64,000 bases of DNA from Dolomedes plantarius. Lineage: Eukaryota; Arthropoda; Arachnida; Araneae; Dolomedidae. The notes under the pieces are model-generated. The model worked only from the letters and a program-made list of their open reading frames with translations. It did not search any database and had not been told where the DNA came from. Shown in pieces: positions 32,779 through 45,560 of the stretch. The position numbers and the translations under genes were made by a program. How positions within the stretch are numbered: the first letter of the stretch is position 1; each line of letters starts with the position of its first letter. The stretch spans positions 64,513,455 to 64,577,454 of the forward strand of contig OU015503.1 in assembly GCA_907164885.2 (NCBI GenBank), written 5' to 3'.

Positions 32779-33915
32779 GTTCAAATTGAGGTGACATCAA
32801 GGAGTGGTGATGGTTCACTTATACAGTGCTCAGTTCAAACTGAGGTGACATCAAGAAGTAATGGTGGATCACCTATACGGTGCTCAATGCAAATTCAGGT
32901 GACATCAAGGAGTGGTGGTGGTTCACCTATACGTTGCTCAGTTCAAATTGAGGTGACATCAAGGAGTGGGGATGGTTCACTTATACAGTGCTCAGTTCAA
33001 ACTGAGGTCACATCAAGAAGTAATGGTGGATCACCTATACGGTGCTCAATGCAAATTCAGGTGACATCAAGGAGTGGTGGTGGTTCACCTATACGTTGCT
33101 CAGTTCAAATTGAGGTGACATCAAGGAGTGGGGATGGTTCACTTATACAGTGCTCAGTTCAAACTGAGGTCACATCAAGAAGTAATGGTGGATCACCTAT
33201 ACGGTGCTCAATGCAAATTCAGGTGACATCAAGGAGTGGTGATGGTTCACCTATACGTTGCTCAGTTCAAATTGAGGTGACATCAAGGAGTGGGGATGGT
33301 TCACTTATACAGTGCTCAGTTCAAACTGAGGTGACATCAAGAAGTAATGGTGGATCACCTATACGGTGCTCAATGCAAATTCAGGTGACATCAAGGAGTG
33401 GTGGTGGTTCACCTATACGTTGCTCAGTTCAAATTGAGGTGACATCAAGGAGTGGGGATGGTTCACTTATACAGTGCTCAGTTCAAACTGAGGTGACATC
33501 AAGAAGTAATGGTGGATCACCTATACGGTGCTCAATGCAAATTCAGGTGACATCAAGGAGTGGTGGTGGTTCACCTATACGTTGCTCAGTTCAAATTGAG
33601 GTGACATCAAGGAGTGGTGATGGTTCACTTATACAGTGTTCAGTTCAAACTGAGGTGACATCAAGAAGTAATGGTGGATCACCTATACGGTGCTCAATGC
33701 AAATTCAGGTGACATCAAGGAGTGGTGGTGGTTCACCTATACGTTGCTCAGTTCAAATTGAGGTGACATCAAGGAGTGGTGATGGTTCACTTATACAGTG
33801 TTCAGTTCAAACTGAGGTGGCATCAAGAAGTAATGGTGGATCACCTATACGGTGCTCAGTTCAAATTGAGGTGACATCAAGGAGTGGTGTTGGTTCACCT
33901 ATACGGTGCTCCCCA
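32779..33915 (+). repeat. 54-bp minisatellite with 162-bp higher-order repeat
   Basis: About 21 monomers of 54 bp (TCAGTTCAAATTGAGGTGAC...). Three monomer types, A-B-C, alternate regularly and give a 162-bp higher-order unit repeated about seven times at very high identity. Because 54 is a multiple of three, one frame stays open for 396 codons (to 33981), translating as VTSRSGDGSLIQCSVQTE-type 18-residue repeats. There is no upstream ATG; the frame opens at GTG within the SINE, so I do not call it a gene. Confidence 0.92.
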
Positions 33916-33999
33916 TTGAAAACAACCAACAGTTCTCGCGGTTTATTTGCGAATTTCTTCACTGTCAAGTACCCTGCATAAGCAAACAACAACAAAATG

Positions 34000-35871
34000 T
34001 AATTATTGAGATACATAAAGCTCAATATGCATGAGTGCTTATTGAGTTACCTGGAGCCTCTACTTTCCAAAAGCTTTATTCCTAAAATATTGCTAAAGAG
34101 GAAGCTGTCTAGCATATCTTAGAGTTCTTATTTATTGGGTATCAACTGAACAAAACATAATTTAGTAATTCACAAAGTAATTTTTAACACAGTTTTTCAC
34201 CACACTATTTTTCCTCATAAATTTAGATATTACCTTACTTGAATGGCTTATTCTTTAATATTAAAAGTTAGATCATTGCAATTTAAATATCTCATAACTT
34301 TTCATTTTTTTATACTGTATCTAAAAATTCCAAATTTTCGTCACATTTTCATGAAATAGCATTTCATGCTTAAAGCTATCTTAATCTTGATAAGTATATT
34401 GTTTATTAGGTTATCTTAAGTATCTACTTTCCTAATTCTTTGCTCTGTAATAATCTTTGAATGGGAAAATGCCTAACATACCTTAAAGCTCTCTTTTATT
34501 GGGTATTAGTTTTCAACTGAACTAAACATAATTTAGTAATTCAAATTCATATTTTTTTCGCGTTTGTCTTTATATATTTAGAAATTACCTGTTTTCGATG
34601 GCTTTTTCTCCAATTTTAAAAATTTGATAATTGTAGATTTCATAACTTTCAATTTTTTTTACAATGTATTTCAAAATTCCAAGTTTTCGTCACTTTAACG
34701 TGTAAATTAAATTACAAGCTCATTGAGCTATTTGAAACTCAGTAGGCATGATTCCTTACTGAGCCTGACTTTAAGAGCCTCCTCTTTAATATTCAAACAT
34801 TTCATTTTTCTTTTTAGATTCTATTGGAAAATTTCAAATTTTATCACTGCCTTATAATATAACAATTTATGCTTTCATTTCTGTGAATCGAATCCCGAAA
34901 TTTCTCATAACTTTTGCTTAGATTTGTTTCAAAATGTCATTTATATTTTCTTTCTGTTGTAATAAATTCTTTGTGACAATTTGACCAAAATTCTAGGAAA
35001 TTTAGTTTTGGAACAAATTTATGGAAAGTTCTATTGCATTTCATGTATAAATCATGTGCTTTAAAGTTCAGATTACAATTTTTTTTATCTATAATCTTTT
35101 TAATAAGAAAATTTTAAGCGATCGTAAACGCGGAGTCTTTAACAGGTATGTGAAATCATATACTCTTTTATATTGCATTTCAAAATTCCAAAATTTCATC
35201 ATCCCTTTCTCATGAAATAAAACTTTATGCTTTTCTCTATAGGAATTAGACACCAAATTTTCACATTACTTTTGCATGGATTTATTTGAAAATGTAATTT
35301 ATATTTTCTTTCTGGTATAATAAGCCATTTATGACAATGTAAAAACCAAAATTCTGAAATATTTAGCTGTGAAGCAAACTTAGGGAAAGTTCTTTTGTCT
35401 TTCATGTATAAATAATCTGCTTTAAAGGTCAGATTACAATTTTTTATATCTATAATCTCTTCAAGAAGGAAATTTTAAACGATCGTAAATGCGTAGTAGT
35501 CTTTAACAGACATGTGAAATTATGTGCTGTTTGTTTTTATATTGCATTAGAAAATTCTAAATTTTTATCATCCCTTTCTCATAAAATAACACTTAATGCT
35601 TTTCTCTATGATAATTAGATCCCAAATTTTCCCATTACTTTTGCATAGATGTATTTGAAGATGCCACTTATACTCTATTTCTGAATTATTAAACCAATTA
35701 ATTTATGACAATGTGGGAACCAAAATTGCAGGATATTTAGCTGTGGATCAACTCATGGAAAATGCTATTGCATTTCATTTATAAATCATGTGCTTTAAAG
35801 GTCAGATACATTCATTTGTATATAATATCATTAATAAGGAAATTTTAAGCGATCGTACAAGTGCAGTCTTT
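34000..35871. repeat. Degenerate ~365-bp tandem repeat, about five units
   Basis: The anchor GCGATCGTAAACGCG/ACGATCGTAAATGCG/GCGATCGTACAAGTG recurs at about 35119, 35479 and 35849. An earlier anchor pair, TTATTGGGTAT...CATAATTTAGTAATTCA, occurs at about 34135 and 34498. Spacing is about 360-370 bp. Confidence 0.8.
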
Positions 35872-35909
35872 AACTGGCAGGAGAAATCAGGTGATTTCTC
35901 CTGCCAGTT
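35872..35909. repeat. Perfect palindrome, 18-bp arms, 2-nt loop
   Basis: Left arm AACTGGCAGGAGAAATCA, spacer GG, right arm its exact reverse complement. It sits where the ~365-bp array ends. Confidence 0.93.
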
Positions 35910-36099
35910 CATCATTTTGATCAGCTTCTACGTATATCTGCGTCCTTGCACGAGTCCATTATTAACCAGATAACCTATTGCATAGCCGTCTCCAACAGAG
36001 TGCATTGCATTGATATATGGTCATATGGGAATGATGCGTAAAGCGTCACTTATTTGACATATTTATTACTACAGTAGGTCGGAAGACAAGAATTTGACA

Positions 36100-37345
36100 C
36101 GCATTATAATAATATACTCTATCAGGGTATATCATTCTTGCTCTGTCTTTCTTGTTAATTAACGAGCATGCATATAATTTAGCTAAATTAGCTTAATCTA
36201 AATGATATAAAATAAATAAGAGTAAACACATTATAATAATATTATGATAATATGAGTAATTACAATTATAATAATATGAGTAAACACATTATAAAACTCT
36301 ATCAGAGTATGTCATACTTTCCCTATTTTTCCTGCAAATTAGCAAGTTTGTTTCAGATACATATATTAATATGAATTAGTTTAGTCTAAATGTTATACAA
36401 TAAATATGAGCAAACACATTGTGATAATATACTCTATCAGGGTATATCATACTTGCCCTATTTTTCTTGCAAATTAACAAGTTAATTTCAGATAAATGTT
36501 TTAGTCTGAATTTGTTTAGACTAAAAGTTAGAAAATAAATATGAGTAAACACATTGTGATAATATACTCTAGCAGGGTATATTATACTTGACCTACCTTT
36601 CTTGTTAATTAACGAGTATATATCAAATAAATATAATTTAGCTAAATGAACTTAATCTAAATTATTTAAAATAAATATGAGTAAACACATTATCATAATA
36701 TACTCTATCAGAGTATATCACCCTATTTTTCCTGCAAATTAACATGTTAATTCCAGATACATACAATAATCTGAATTAGTTTAGTCGAAATGTTAGAAAA
36801 CAGATATGAGTATACACATTATAATTATATACTCTAACAGGTTAATCATACTTGCCCTACATTTCTTGTTAATTAACAAGTATATATCAATTACACATAA
36901 TTTAGCTGAAGTAGTTTAGTCTAAATGTCAGAAAATAAATATGAGTAAACACATTTTAATAATATACTCTATCAGAGTATATCATACTCGCCCTATTTTT
37001 CTTGCAAATTAACAAGTTAATTTTAAATACATATATTTATCTGAATTAATTTAGTCTAAATGTTAGAAAATAAATGAGTAAACACATTGCGATAGTATAC
37101 TCTATCAGGGTATATCATACTTTCCCTACCTTTCTTGCTAATTAACAAGTATATATCAAATGCACATAATTTAGCTGAATTAGTTTAGTCTAAATGTCAG
37201 ATAATAAATATGAGTAAACACGTTGTAATAAATTACTCTCTCAGGGTATATCATACTTGCCATATCTCTATTGTAAATTAACAAGAAAATATCATAGACA
37301 TATAATGCAGCTGAATTAGCTTAGTTTAAACGTTACAAAATAACC
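36100..37345. repeat. ~135-bp AT-rich tandem satellite, about nine units
   Basis: The recurring block TACTCTATCAGGGTATATCA is followed by a pyrimidine-rich stretch, TTAATTAACAAGT-like, AATTTAGCTGAATTAG, and AATAAATATGAGTAAACACA. Anchor spacing is mostly 125-140 bp. Confidence 0.88.
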
Positions 37346-38016
37346 ACGAGTTTACCATATTAACTTACCAAATTATCCCTATAATTATTACTTTATCAAC
37401 TGTTTGAAATAAAAAACATTTACTTGTTGCCCTAACTCTTAGGGATTTCTTTGTAACTGTTTTAAAAGAATAATTAAATCACTTTTTATGATTGTAGGCG
37501 ATGTCAGTGAAATAATTCGCTCTTATGGTATCACCTTAAAACATTAATACTTGTCTGCATCTTGGTATTACATATTAGGTTTGATGGCCACTCAGGTCTT
37601 TAATGTACCTTGTTGAATTACAATATGCAATTATCTGGCCTTGAGCGTTGATACGCTTTATTGGCCATTCAGAAACAGTGATATGGATCCTATGAACTAT
37701 ATTGCGGGGCTAACTGGATTGTGTTCGGTAAGCATTTATAAACATTTCACCTATTATATTAAATCGCTTGTCATTCAAGATTATTCGTTACGTAAGGGTG
37801 ATGGATATTAGTATATACCGACCCAATTTTCCAGTTTAGAATATCGAATCATTTCGAGACTTTGCCTTTTGAATTTATGCAATTACAGTATCTCTCTTCA
37901 AAAAATAGTTGTGTGTGGTTTTAAGGAGTTATAGTCCTCAAAATAATAGTTTATAACTGAACCATTTCCTTATGGGGTGTAGGATAGCATGTATCCCAAA
38001 AATACGGGCCCAAGAA
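37346..38016. other. No gene recognised
   Basis: AT-rich DNA between the satellite and a microsatellite. Confidence 0.4.
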
Positions 38017-38019
38017 TGA

Positions 38020-38055
<36 letters not shown>
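38020..38055. repeat. (TA)n(TG)n compound microsatellite
   Basis: TATATATATA followed by TG repeats. A similar compound repeat, preceded by AATGAA/GAATGAA, is at 40640-40686. Confidence 0.9.
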
Positions 38056-38199
38056 ATCCCTTAATTTACATTCTTACAAAAGGGGGGGGGATATGAAATT
38101 TCCCGTTCTAAAGAGGGAATCTGAAAAATGGACCCCGTAAGCTAAAGGTTAATACTGTTGGGTATTAATTATATTGTATTCGTTTAGCTGTATATAGAC

Positions 38200-38600
38200 C
38201 CATAGAAAAAAGTTTTCTAATAATTTCCGGCTTGGATTTTAGATTTTTTTTTTTCAAATTGTACTCCGTAATAAGGAAAAAAAGTTTTTTACTCTGCTTT
38301 CTTATTCATTTTAGAAATTTCGTGCCCCCACAGGAAACTATGTGCGTTTGAAACACAGTGTACCATATTTTTTACCCGAATAATTAAAATTTATAAATAT
38401 TGTTTTAGTTCTTATAAAGAATGAAAAAGTTACCCAAGTAAAAAAATTCTTTCTCTGTTACCGAGTACAATTTTTTTTAAAAAATCTTTCAATCCAGGCC
38501 GACAATCACTGGGAAAACTTTACTCCCGTAGGTTAACAATGAGCTAAGTGGATCCAATATGGCTGCTTAATTTTCAGTTGGAATTCTATTGGAAAAGGTA
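38200..38600. repeat. Dispersed repeat family R, copy 2
   Basis: Same block order as 31480-31890, including TTTTTACCCGAATAATTAAAA, TTCTTTCTCTGTTACCGAGT, and AAGTGGATCCAATATGG. Confidence 0.65.
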
Positions 38601-38750
38601 TGTTGTATATTACTTCGGTCGCTGTCCTTTTTGAAATTCTTCTGAGAATTTTTATTTTGCTTATAACCTTTTAAGGCTGCCGTGTACTAACCCTACTGGA
38701 TTCGCTAACCTCAAGGTATTTTTGGGGGGGGAGGGGGAGTTTATTTTTTC

Positions 38751-38960
38751 TAGCGCAGGCACTTATCGTGTAGACTTTCACCTATAATTCACCGCAGTTT
38801 GCTGGCCATTTTATTATGGGGGCACCATATAGGCGGACCAGCATTACCCCCTATGAAGGGACGACAGAAAAGGAGGTATTTTTAGTGGCGTTTCTCCCGG
38901 ATTGGATCCGAGCACCCTCAGCACCGAAAGCCAGTGTACTGTACCACGGGCCACCGCAAG
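38751..38960 (-). repeat. tRNA-derived SINE, family 2
   Basis: On the minus strand: head GGTACAGTACACTGGCTTTC, GGTGCTGAGGGTGCTCGGAT, then CGTCCCTTCATAGGGGGTAA, CCGCCTATATGGTGCCCCCA, TAATAAAATGG. Other copies are at 41967-42185 (-) and 61757-61973 (+). The frames overlapping it are not genes. Confidence 0.85.
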
Positions 38961-39029
38961 TCCCAAACCTCAGTGTTTACCTATGGAAGAAATGTGTTCA
39001 AGGATTGCCGACTTGTATTTAGTGAATTT

Positions 39030-39400
39030 TTTTTATTCGTACTCCGTAATAGAGAAAGAAGTTTTACACCTTGGGGCATTTTTCGTTTAAATAAATGCAA
39101 ATAATATTTTTTAATTTAAACTATTCTGGGGAAAAATCTGGTATAGTGCGGTTTAAATTATCCTAAATTCCTTTGGTGGATGAAATTTATGAAAGGAATC
39201 CTGTTGCAAGGAAAGTTTAGGCAGGAAAGTTCGAAGGTTGCAAGGAAAGGTTGCAAGGAAAGTTCGGTGCAGGAAAGTTTAGGCTATCTGAAAATACCCT
39301 TTTTATTGGATTATCAGCATTTATGTTGCAGTAAGTAGTCGACAAATTTCCCTCATAGGTTAAGATTGACGTGAGAGAATCCAATAGGGTTAGTACTTAG
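39030..39400. repeat. Dispersed repeat family R, copy 3 (inverted relative to copies 1-2 in part)
   Basis: Contains the CTTGGGGCATTTTTCGTTTA block and ATCCTAAATTCCTTTGG, which are reverse complements of parts of 31600-31760. GTGAGAGAATCCAATAGGG at about 39372 is in direct orientation, so the copy is rearranged. Confidence 0.6.
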
Positions 39401-40112
39401 CAGCCTGAAGACAAAGCAAATATTTTGCTTTCTTGATCTTATATGCACATTCAAGAACTCCCCAATATGTATATTGTTTTTAGAATAAGACGTCATTTTG
39501 ATGAGAACTATGATGGCCTAGTTATCCGGGAAATAATTAGCATAAAAGGCACAAACAGAAGGAATCAAAGAGGAAATAAAATATAACTTAAGCTGATGAC
39601 TTCCCAAGTTCAGCTTTTATCTTTTCAGCAAGTAAATTATTTTTAAAGTAATCTAACTGTAATGTTCGTTACGACAGTGAAGAATACTCACCTAGGGAGG
39701 ATCCAAAACTTTTGAAATATACTCAGCTGCCGTTTGAAAGCCTCGAACATATGTATAGAGGGTAGATCAGATGAACACGGTGGCCGCAACAATAGATTAA
39801 AAAACAATAGATACCTTACAAGAACGCACTTCTCTTTTGACCCAATTAGCCAATTAAAAATCGTTTGGTATGAATTTCACTGTTTTAAAACAATTTTACA
39901 GCATGAAACTGAAATTGAAGACCCAGAACACGTTATAAAATAATATGTACACTATAAAAACGAAATTCAGATTCAGGTTAAAAAAACTGCCTGTTTCAAG
40001 GTGTAATGTTTCTGGGTAGCAGATATACCTGTTTTCCATATCCCACTTTTGTAACTTGAACATATTTTGTTACCCTTCTAGTTATAAATCCCTTTTTTGT
40101 AATATGACCAAA
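39401..40112. other. No gene recognised
   Basis: AT-rich; the 69-codon frame at 39734 has no recognisable motif. Confidence 0.4.
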
Positions 40113-40292
40113 ACTCCAGGTGACGGCCGAAGGGCTAGGGCGCTGGCATTCGGCTCAGATCCTATGGGTTCGAGTCTCACGGTTGGCATGGATGTTTGTA
40201 GCTGTCCGGAATCGTCTTTAAACAGTAGGTCCCGGTCTAGTTACTAGCCTTCGTGTAACAAAATGTTAACCGTAGAGCCCCAAACCACACCC
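40113..40292 (+). repeat. tRNA-derived SINE, family 3, with target duplication
   Basis: A-box region TAGGGCGCTGGCATTCGG and B-box GGGTTCGAGTCTCAC. It is flanked by 12-bp duplications AATATGACCAAA at 40101-40112 and 40293-40304, showing retrotransposition. The body has no similarity that I can see to families 1 and 2. Confidence 0.85.
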
Positions 40293-40397
40293 AATATGAC
40301 CAAATCAGCGTTTCATTTTTACAGGGTAGGCTGTTATAAAAGTAGGTAAGGCTGTAAGACTTAGGATTTGAAATAAGAAGAAAATAAAACCATGGAG

Positions 40398-40641
40398 TTT
40401 TCAATTATTGCATCAAAGTGAATTATAAAACCACTGTAAGAAAGTAATCAAAACGTTGTATTCATAAAATAAAATTATAACACCAAAATCTCAAGTTTTA
40501 CTTAAATAAGTTTCGAAAAGAGAAGTAAAAAAAAATTTGGGGTGAAAGAGCTGAAACACCGACCATTTTCCATAGGGTTCAAAAATTGAAAGAATCTTGG
40601 TCAAATTCATTAAAACAGAGTCAATAACGATGACGAAATGA

Positions 40642-40690
<49 letters not shown>

Positions 40691-40930
40691 TAGTTTTTAA
40701 TTATTGCATCAAAGTAAATTACAAAACCACTGCAAGAAAGTAATCAAAACGTCGTATTCATAAAATAAAATTATAACATAAAAATATCAAATTTTGCATA
40801 AATAATTTTCGAAAAGAAAAATAACAAAAAATAGGGTTGAGAAAGCTGAAACACCGATTATATTCCAGGGGATTCAAAAACTAAAAGAATTTTGGTCAAA
40901 TTCAATAAAACAGGGTCAATAAACGATGAC
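40398..40930. repeat. Two-unit tandem duplication separated by a TA/TG microsatellite
   Basis: 40398-40640 and 40690-40930 share TTATTGCATCAAAGT, AACCACTG.AAGAAAGTAA, AGAGCTGAAACACCGA-like and GTCAATAA(A)CGATGACGAAAT. The microsatellite lies at the end of unit 1, following GATGACGAAATGAA. Confidence 0.85.
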
Positions 40931-41739
40931 GAAATGCATAAATCATTCCAAAGAGGCGGAGCTAAAAGAAAATATATGCAACCCCAGATTACAAGTAGCA
41001 TTGGATCTATTTCTGTATCACAATTCGTGATAGACTATGTCTCTGCTGCCAGATATTACGCTTGCAGAGGAATACTAAATTTCTCTAAATGTATACTGGT
41101 GAGTGACAAAATGAAGTGAACCACCATAGAACCATCGTCTACTAAGTGTTGTGGTACAGAATTTAAAGCACAATAAGATGACAAAATGCACTTGGCTTTC
41201 CTGCATAAGAAATTCCTTTCCTTCCAGCGTACCTTGCTGGGGAGCCAATATCAAGGGCAAATCCTAAGTCCAACTTATAGGCTGGAGATGTGTATTTGTA
41301 TTCGAAAACAGTGAGAATTATCCGTAAATATTTTCAACTGACTGACTAGGTAAAAAATGAAGTGCCTTCTAGGAGAGGAATTCTTGTTTTCTAACTCTGT
41401 TTAAGGTTGCAGATACAAACGTAATAATCTTAACATATCTCAATAAGTCTATCGCCTAAGACTTTCACAAATTCAACGTAAGATAAGATAATAATATTAT
41501 CGGCCATCTCTCTGCGAAATCAGCTGAAATTAATGAACATGCCTCTTCCTACGGTGTGTTAAATCGGGTAATCCGTAACTGGTAGCTACATTTTCATCAT
41601 AATCTTTATTTATTGATGCCGAGCAGTTCTCACAACATTTTTATTCATGGTTTAGTGCCCAATAAAACAAGGCAGTTTACAACTTCACATGAAGATACAA
41701 AAGGTTATTGCGCACATAAATCAGGGTTATGTTTTAGAA
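40931..41739. other. No gene recognised
   Basis: AT-rich; short open frames only. Confidence 0.4.
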
Positions 41740-41945
41740 GCTCCGGTACTGTGCTGCAGATTTATAACAGATATTACTGTATGGCTTATACTTATCCCAT
41801 TTGGGAAAAATGGATGATAATTCATTCACATTAGAATACACTTTTTTTTTCGGGGGGGGGGGGATAATAATGGTTGTTTATATTATATGTGAAAATAATT
41901 AAAATAAAATACATAACTCAAAATAATGATAAAAAATTATAACTT
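41740..41945. repeat. ~190-bp dispersed/tandem repeat, unit 1
   Basis: Shares AGATATTACTGTATG, GATGATAATTCATT, AATTAAAATAAAATACAT with units at 42390-42735 and 48205-48450. Contains a G-run (41853-41862). Confidence 0.7.
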
Positions 41946-41966
41946 ATATATATATATATATATATT

Positions 41967-42357
<391 letters not shown>

Positions 42358-42389
42358 ATTTGTGTGTAAGTAAAACACAAAGATATTTT

Positions 42390-42734
42390 TCTTCAGTTAT
42401 TGCTTTACGAATTATAGTTCATCGATTTTCAAAAAAATTGGAGATAATTCTTTCCCAGTAGAATACGTTGGAGAAAAAATCATAATATATAGTTTTTATT
42501 GTATGTTAAAACAATTAAAATAAAATACATGACTCACTAATTAATTATAAATTTCTTTTCAAGTCATGAATCAAAAACACACAGATATTTTTGTTTCATT
42601 ATAGATATTGCTGTATGAATTATAGTTAACCGATTTTGAAAAAATCGGAAATAATTCATTTACAGTCGAATGCTTTCAGGAAAAAAAATAATGGCATTTT
42701 TTTTTTACTGTACATGAAAACAAAAACAAAAATA
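42390..42734. repeat. ~190-bp repeat, two more units
   Basis: Units are marked by TATAGTT(A/C)A(T/C)CGATTTT and AATTAAAATAAAATACATGAC, closely matching the 48205-48450 segment. Confidence 0.75.
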
Positions 42735-43150
42735 CGAGGAGGGTACCCAAAAGTAACCGGAATTTCATTTCTATAGTTTATTTATTCAATTTTTTTGTAG
42801 AATTTCTTTAATTCCCTTCAAAGTACTTTTCCATTAGAGCTAATGCAATTTTCCAACCTTTTCTTCCATTGTTCAAAACATTTCTAAAATTCATCTATTT
42901 TGATGCCGGACAGCGCTTCCTTCGATTTTGCTGTCACCTCATCCACGTTGGCAAAGCGCTTTCCTTTCAGGTCCCTTACTCACCCATGGGATTAAAAAAA
43001 AGTCACAAGAAGTTGAATCAGGAGAATAGTCCGGGTGGGGCAAACTAGTCATATTGTTTCTTGTTAAAAATTGGCACACAGTGAGGGCTATAGGTTGTAA
43101 AAGAACCTTAAGGTGACTGCCTTCGTTGAAAATGTCATTTTTTTTTACTA
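42735..43150 (-). pseudogene. Mariner-like transposase remnant with one end
   Basis: Starts with a mariner-type terminus (TA then CGAGGAGGGTACCCAAAAGT). The minus strand reads LLQPIALTVCQFLTRNNMTS, LPHPDYSPDSTSCDFFLIP and RKALCQRG, recalling LPHPPYSPDLAPCDFFLFP. The final catalytic Asp is kept (SCD), but the frame is broken downstream and the N-terminal half and other terminus are replaced by the ~177-bp array. Confidence 0.75.
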
Positions 43151-44030
43151 TCTTGGTCAACTTCATTTTTTGCAAGAATCTTGTAATTCAATCTTTTCTC
43201 TTTTCAAAACCGTGTTGATTTTTATTCTACGTCAATTAGAAGCAGAGTAATAGCTATTTTAATAAACATCGTCTAATACAAAATTGAAGTGACAAACCAC
43301 TTTAAATGCGTCCATTTTTTGACTATTTTGGTCAATTTTATTTTTTGCAAGAATCTTGTAATTCAATCTTTTCTCTTTTCAAAACCGTTTTGATTTTTAT
43401 TCTACGTCAATTAGAAGCAGAGTAATAGCTATTTTAATAAACATCGTCTAATACAAAATTGAAGTGACAAACCACTTTAAATGCGTCCATTTTTTGACTA
43501 TTTTGGTCAATTTTATTTTTTGCAAGAATCTTGTAATTCAATCTTTTCTCTTTTCAAAACCGTTTTGATTTTTATTCTACGTCAATTAGAAGCAAAGTAA
43601 TAGCTATTTTAATAAACATCGTCTAATACAAAATTGAAGTGACAAATCACTTTAAATGCGTCCATTTTTTTACTATTTTGGTCAATTTTATTTTTTGCAA
43701 GAATCTTGTAATTCAATCTTTTCTCTTTTCAAAACCGTTTTGATTTTTATTCTACGTCAATTAGAAGCAGAGTAATAGCTATTTTAATAAACATCGTCTA
43801 ATACAAAATTGAAGTGACAAACCACTTTAAATGCGTAGATTTTTTTACTATTTTGGGCAATTTTATTTTTTGCTAGAATCTTGTAATTCAATCTTTTCTC
43901 TTTTCAAAACCGCTTAGATCTTCATTCTACATCAATTAGAAGAAGAGTTATAGCTATTTTAATAAACATCGTCTAATACAAAATTGAAGTGATAAACAAC
44001 TTTAAAGGCGTTTTTCTCAGAATTATTTTT
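43140..44030. repeat. ~177-bp tandem repeat, five units
   Basis: TTTTTTTACTATTTTGGTCA, then AATCTTGTAATTCAATCTTT and TCGTCTAATACAAAATTGAA recur at about 43142, 43316, 43492, 43669 and 43846. The middle units are almost identical; the last is more diverged. Confidence 0.93.
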
Positions 44031-45320
44031 TTAGCACGAATCTCTACTGTTATCACAGTTCTTTATTTCACATAATAATGCATATAATTTGATAAAATTT
44101 TCAGGAAATATTTTAGATGCTATTGTTAATGAAATGACGTACAATAATTGATGTATAATAAATAGTTTTTCGTTTGGGGCTGTTTTTATAAGGAAAGGAA
44201 TGACGAATTGGGGAAAATTTTCACATTGGAACATAAAATTGTCTGTATTATTTTTGCATTTTAAAATTTCTCTTAGATTGTAGGTCATTTTGAAGATAAC
44301 TGTTATATGTATCATGTGTAAAAAGGAAATTAAAATAGTAGCATTAGAATTTTGTTCAGAGTGATAGGCATTTTAGCTAAATTTCCTTAAAAATTACTTC
44401 AAATTGACCAATTTATAAAAAAGTATGGTATTTACAGGACATTTTTAAAATTTTTTTTTAAAGCTGTTTTACCATAAGAGACCAAAAAATCCTTAAAAAA
44501 ACGATTTTTAAAAAAAATTGGCTCCGAACGTAGGCATTCATCTTAAAACAATTGATGCGTGCATGTGTTGGGGCAAGTAAGGAAACACAGAGAACTGGCC
44601 TTTATCATACATTTATTTGACAATACTAAAAATTCTTTTAAAGTGAAATTAATAATTGAATAAGGTTGCCCTTCATATTATCATTTAATACATGAAGAAT
44701 CAGAAGCAGAGACACACTATTCAGTCAAAGTAATTACTTCTAGGATCTTTCGGGAGGCACTTACTACTATTGAAGAATACAACGATAAAGGATTTCTTTG
44801 ACAGGGGCTCACATCAGGTCATGTTCAGCATCATCATGTAAGATTCTAGTTACTTCCGCTAGACTCCGAGACAGCTCAATCAGTTCTCTATATCGTCTGA
44901 GCTACAGAGAACAACCAGCGAAATCTGTTGACCTTCACTGGTTTTTTTCCGTCTTGGAGTTGCTGTTGTCCGTTTACCAGGGCCCTTTTGGCTCGCCCCT
45001 TTTTTTCTCATTGGACAGTGGGCTGCTCTCTCTTAGCAGTTGCTGCCTCGATTGGTCCCTTATTTCACTGCTCACGTTCACCGTCTACCAAGTACCTCCC
45101 CACCATCATTTTCGTTTGGGATATCACTTTGACCATTATCTGAAAGTTTTATTGTGGGTTATAAAATAACGTCACCATCAATCTTGCAATATTTATAGTC
45201 TTTTAGTCGCTATCAGTGACCACACAGACAGCTTTTCTTTTACGCCACCTTAGTGTTCCTCAAGTCTTTATTTATTTTTTTGGCCTCTGAAGTTGTTATA
45301 AGAGTTTTATTATTGACCGT
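44031..45320. other. No gene confidently recognised
   Basis: 44031-44530 is AT-rich. 44798-45169 has higher GC; its 123-codon plus frame has no known motif. The minus strand is lysine/arginine-rich with several stops and could be an old retrotransposon ORF1, which I cannot substantiate. Confidence 0.35.
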
Positions 45321-45324
45321 CTCT

Positions 45325-45560
45325 CAACCACACACCGCGGTGAATTATAACATTCAGCGCTTCTACAAGGGCTGTGTTTGACGGAGCATTGTAGTGATGG
45401 AAAACCAGTAGCCCATTTCCCGCAAATCGGGTCTTTCCTGCAACACTGTTGCTCAACTGAGAAACTAACTGCAAGTATGTTCAGCCTGATGAAGCCACAT
45501 TAGGGTTGCCAAGCAGTGGCTTGTCGCTCGCCATATTGGGACTATTTCGTAGTCAGCCAT
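45325..45560 (-). pseudogene. Mariner transposase remnant around second catalytic residue
   Basis: The minus strand reads FHHYNAPSNTALVEALNVII, which aligns with HHDNAPSHTALxVRxFL of mariners; the catalytic Asp is Tyr and the His is Asn. Flanking sequence is too decayed to extend, and no termini are seen. Confidence 0.55.

Noticed and set aside
32791..33981. 396-codon open frame as a repetitive protein gene
   Set aside because: It coincides with a 54-bp minisatellite, opens at GTG within a SINE, has no upstream ATG or splice signal that I recognise, and persists only because the monomer length is divisible by three.
36100..37345. CRISPR-like array of repeats and spacers
   Set aside because: Units are ~135 bp tandem copies that are similar throughout, in an animal genome, with no unique spacers and no cas genes.
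44798..45169. 123-codon plus-strand frame as a gene
   Set aside because: No domain, no repeat conservation and no splice context; composition suggests old retroelement DNA, which I could not prove.
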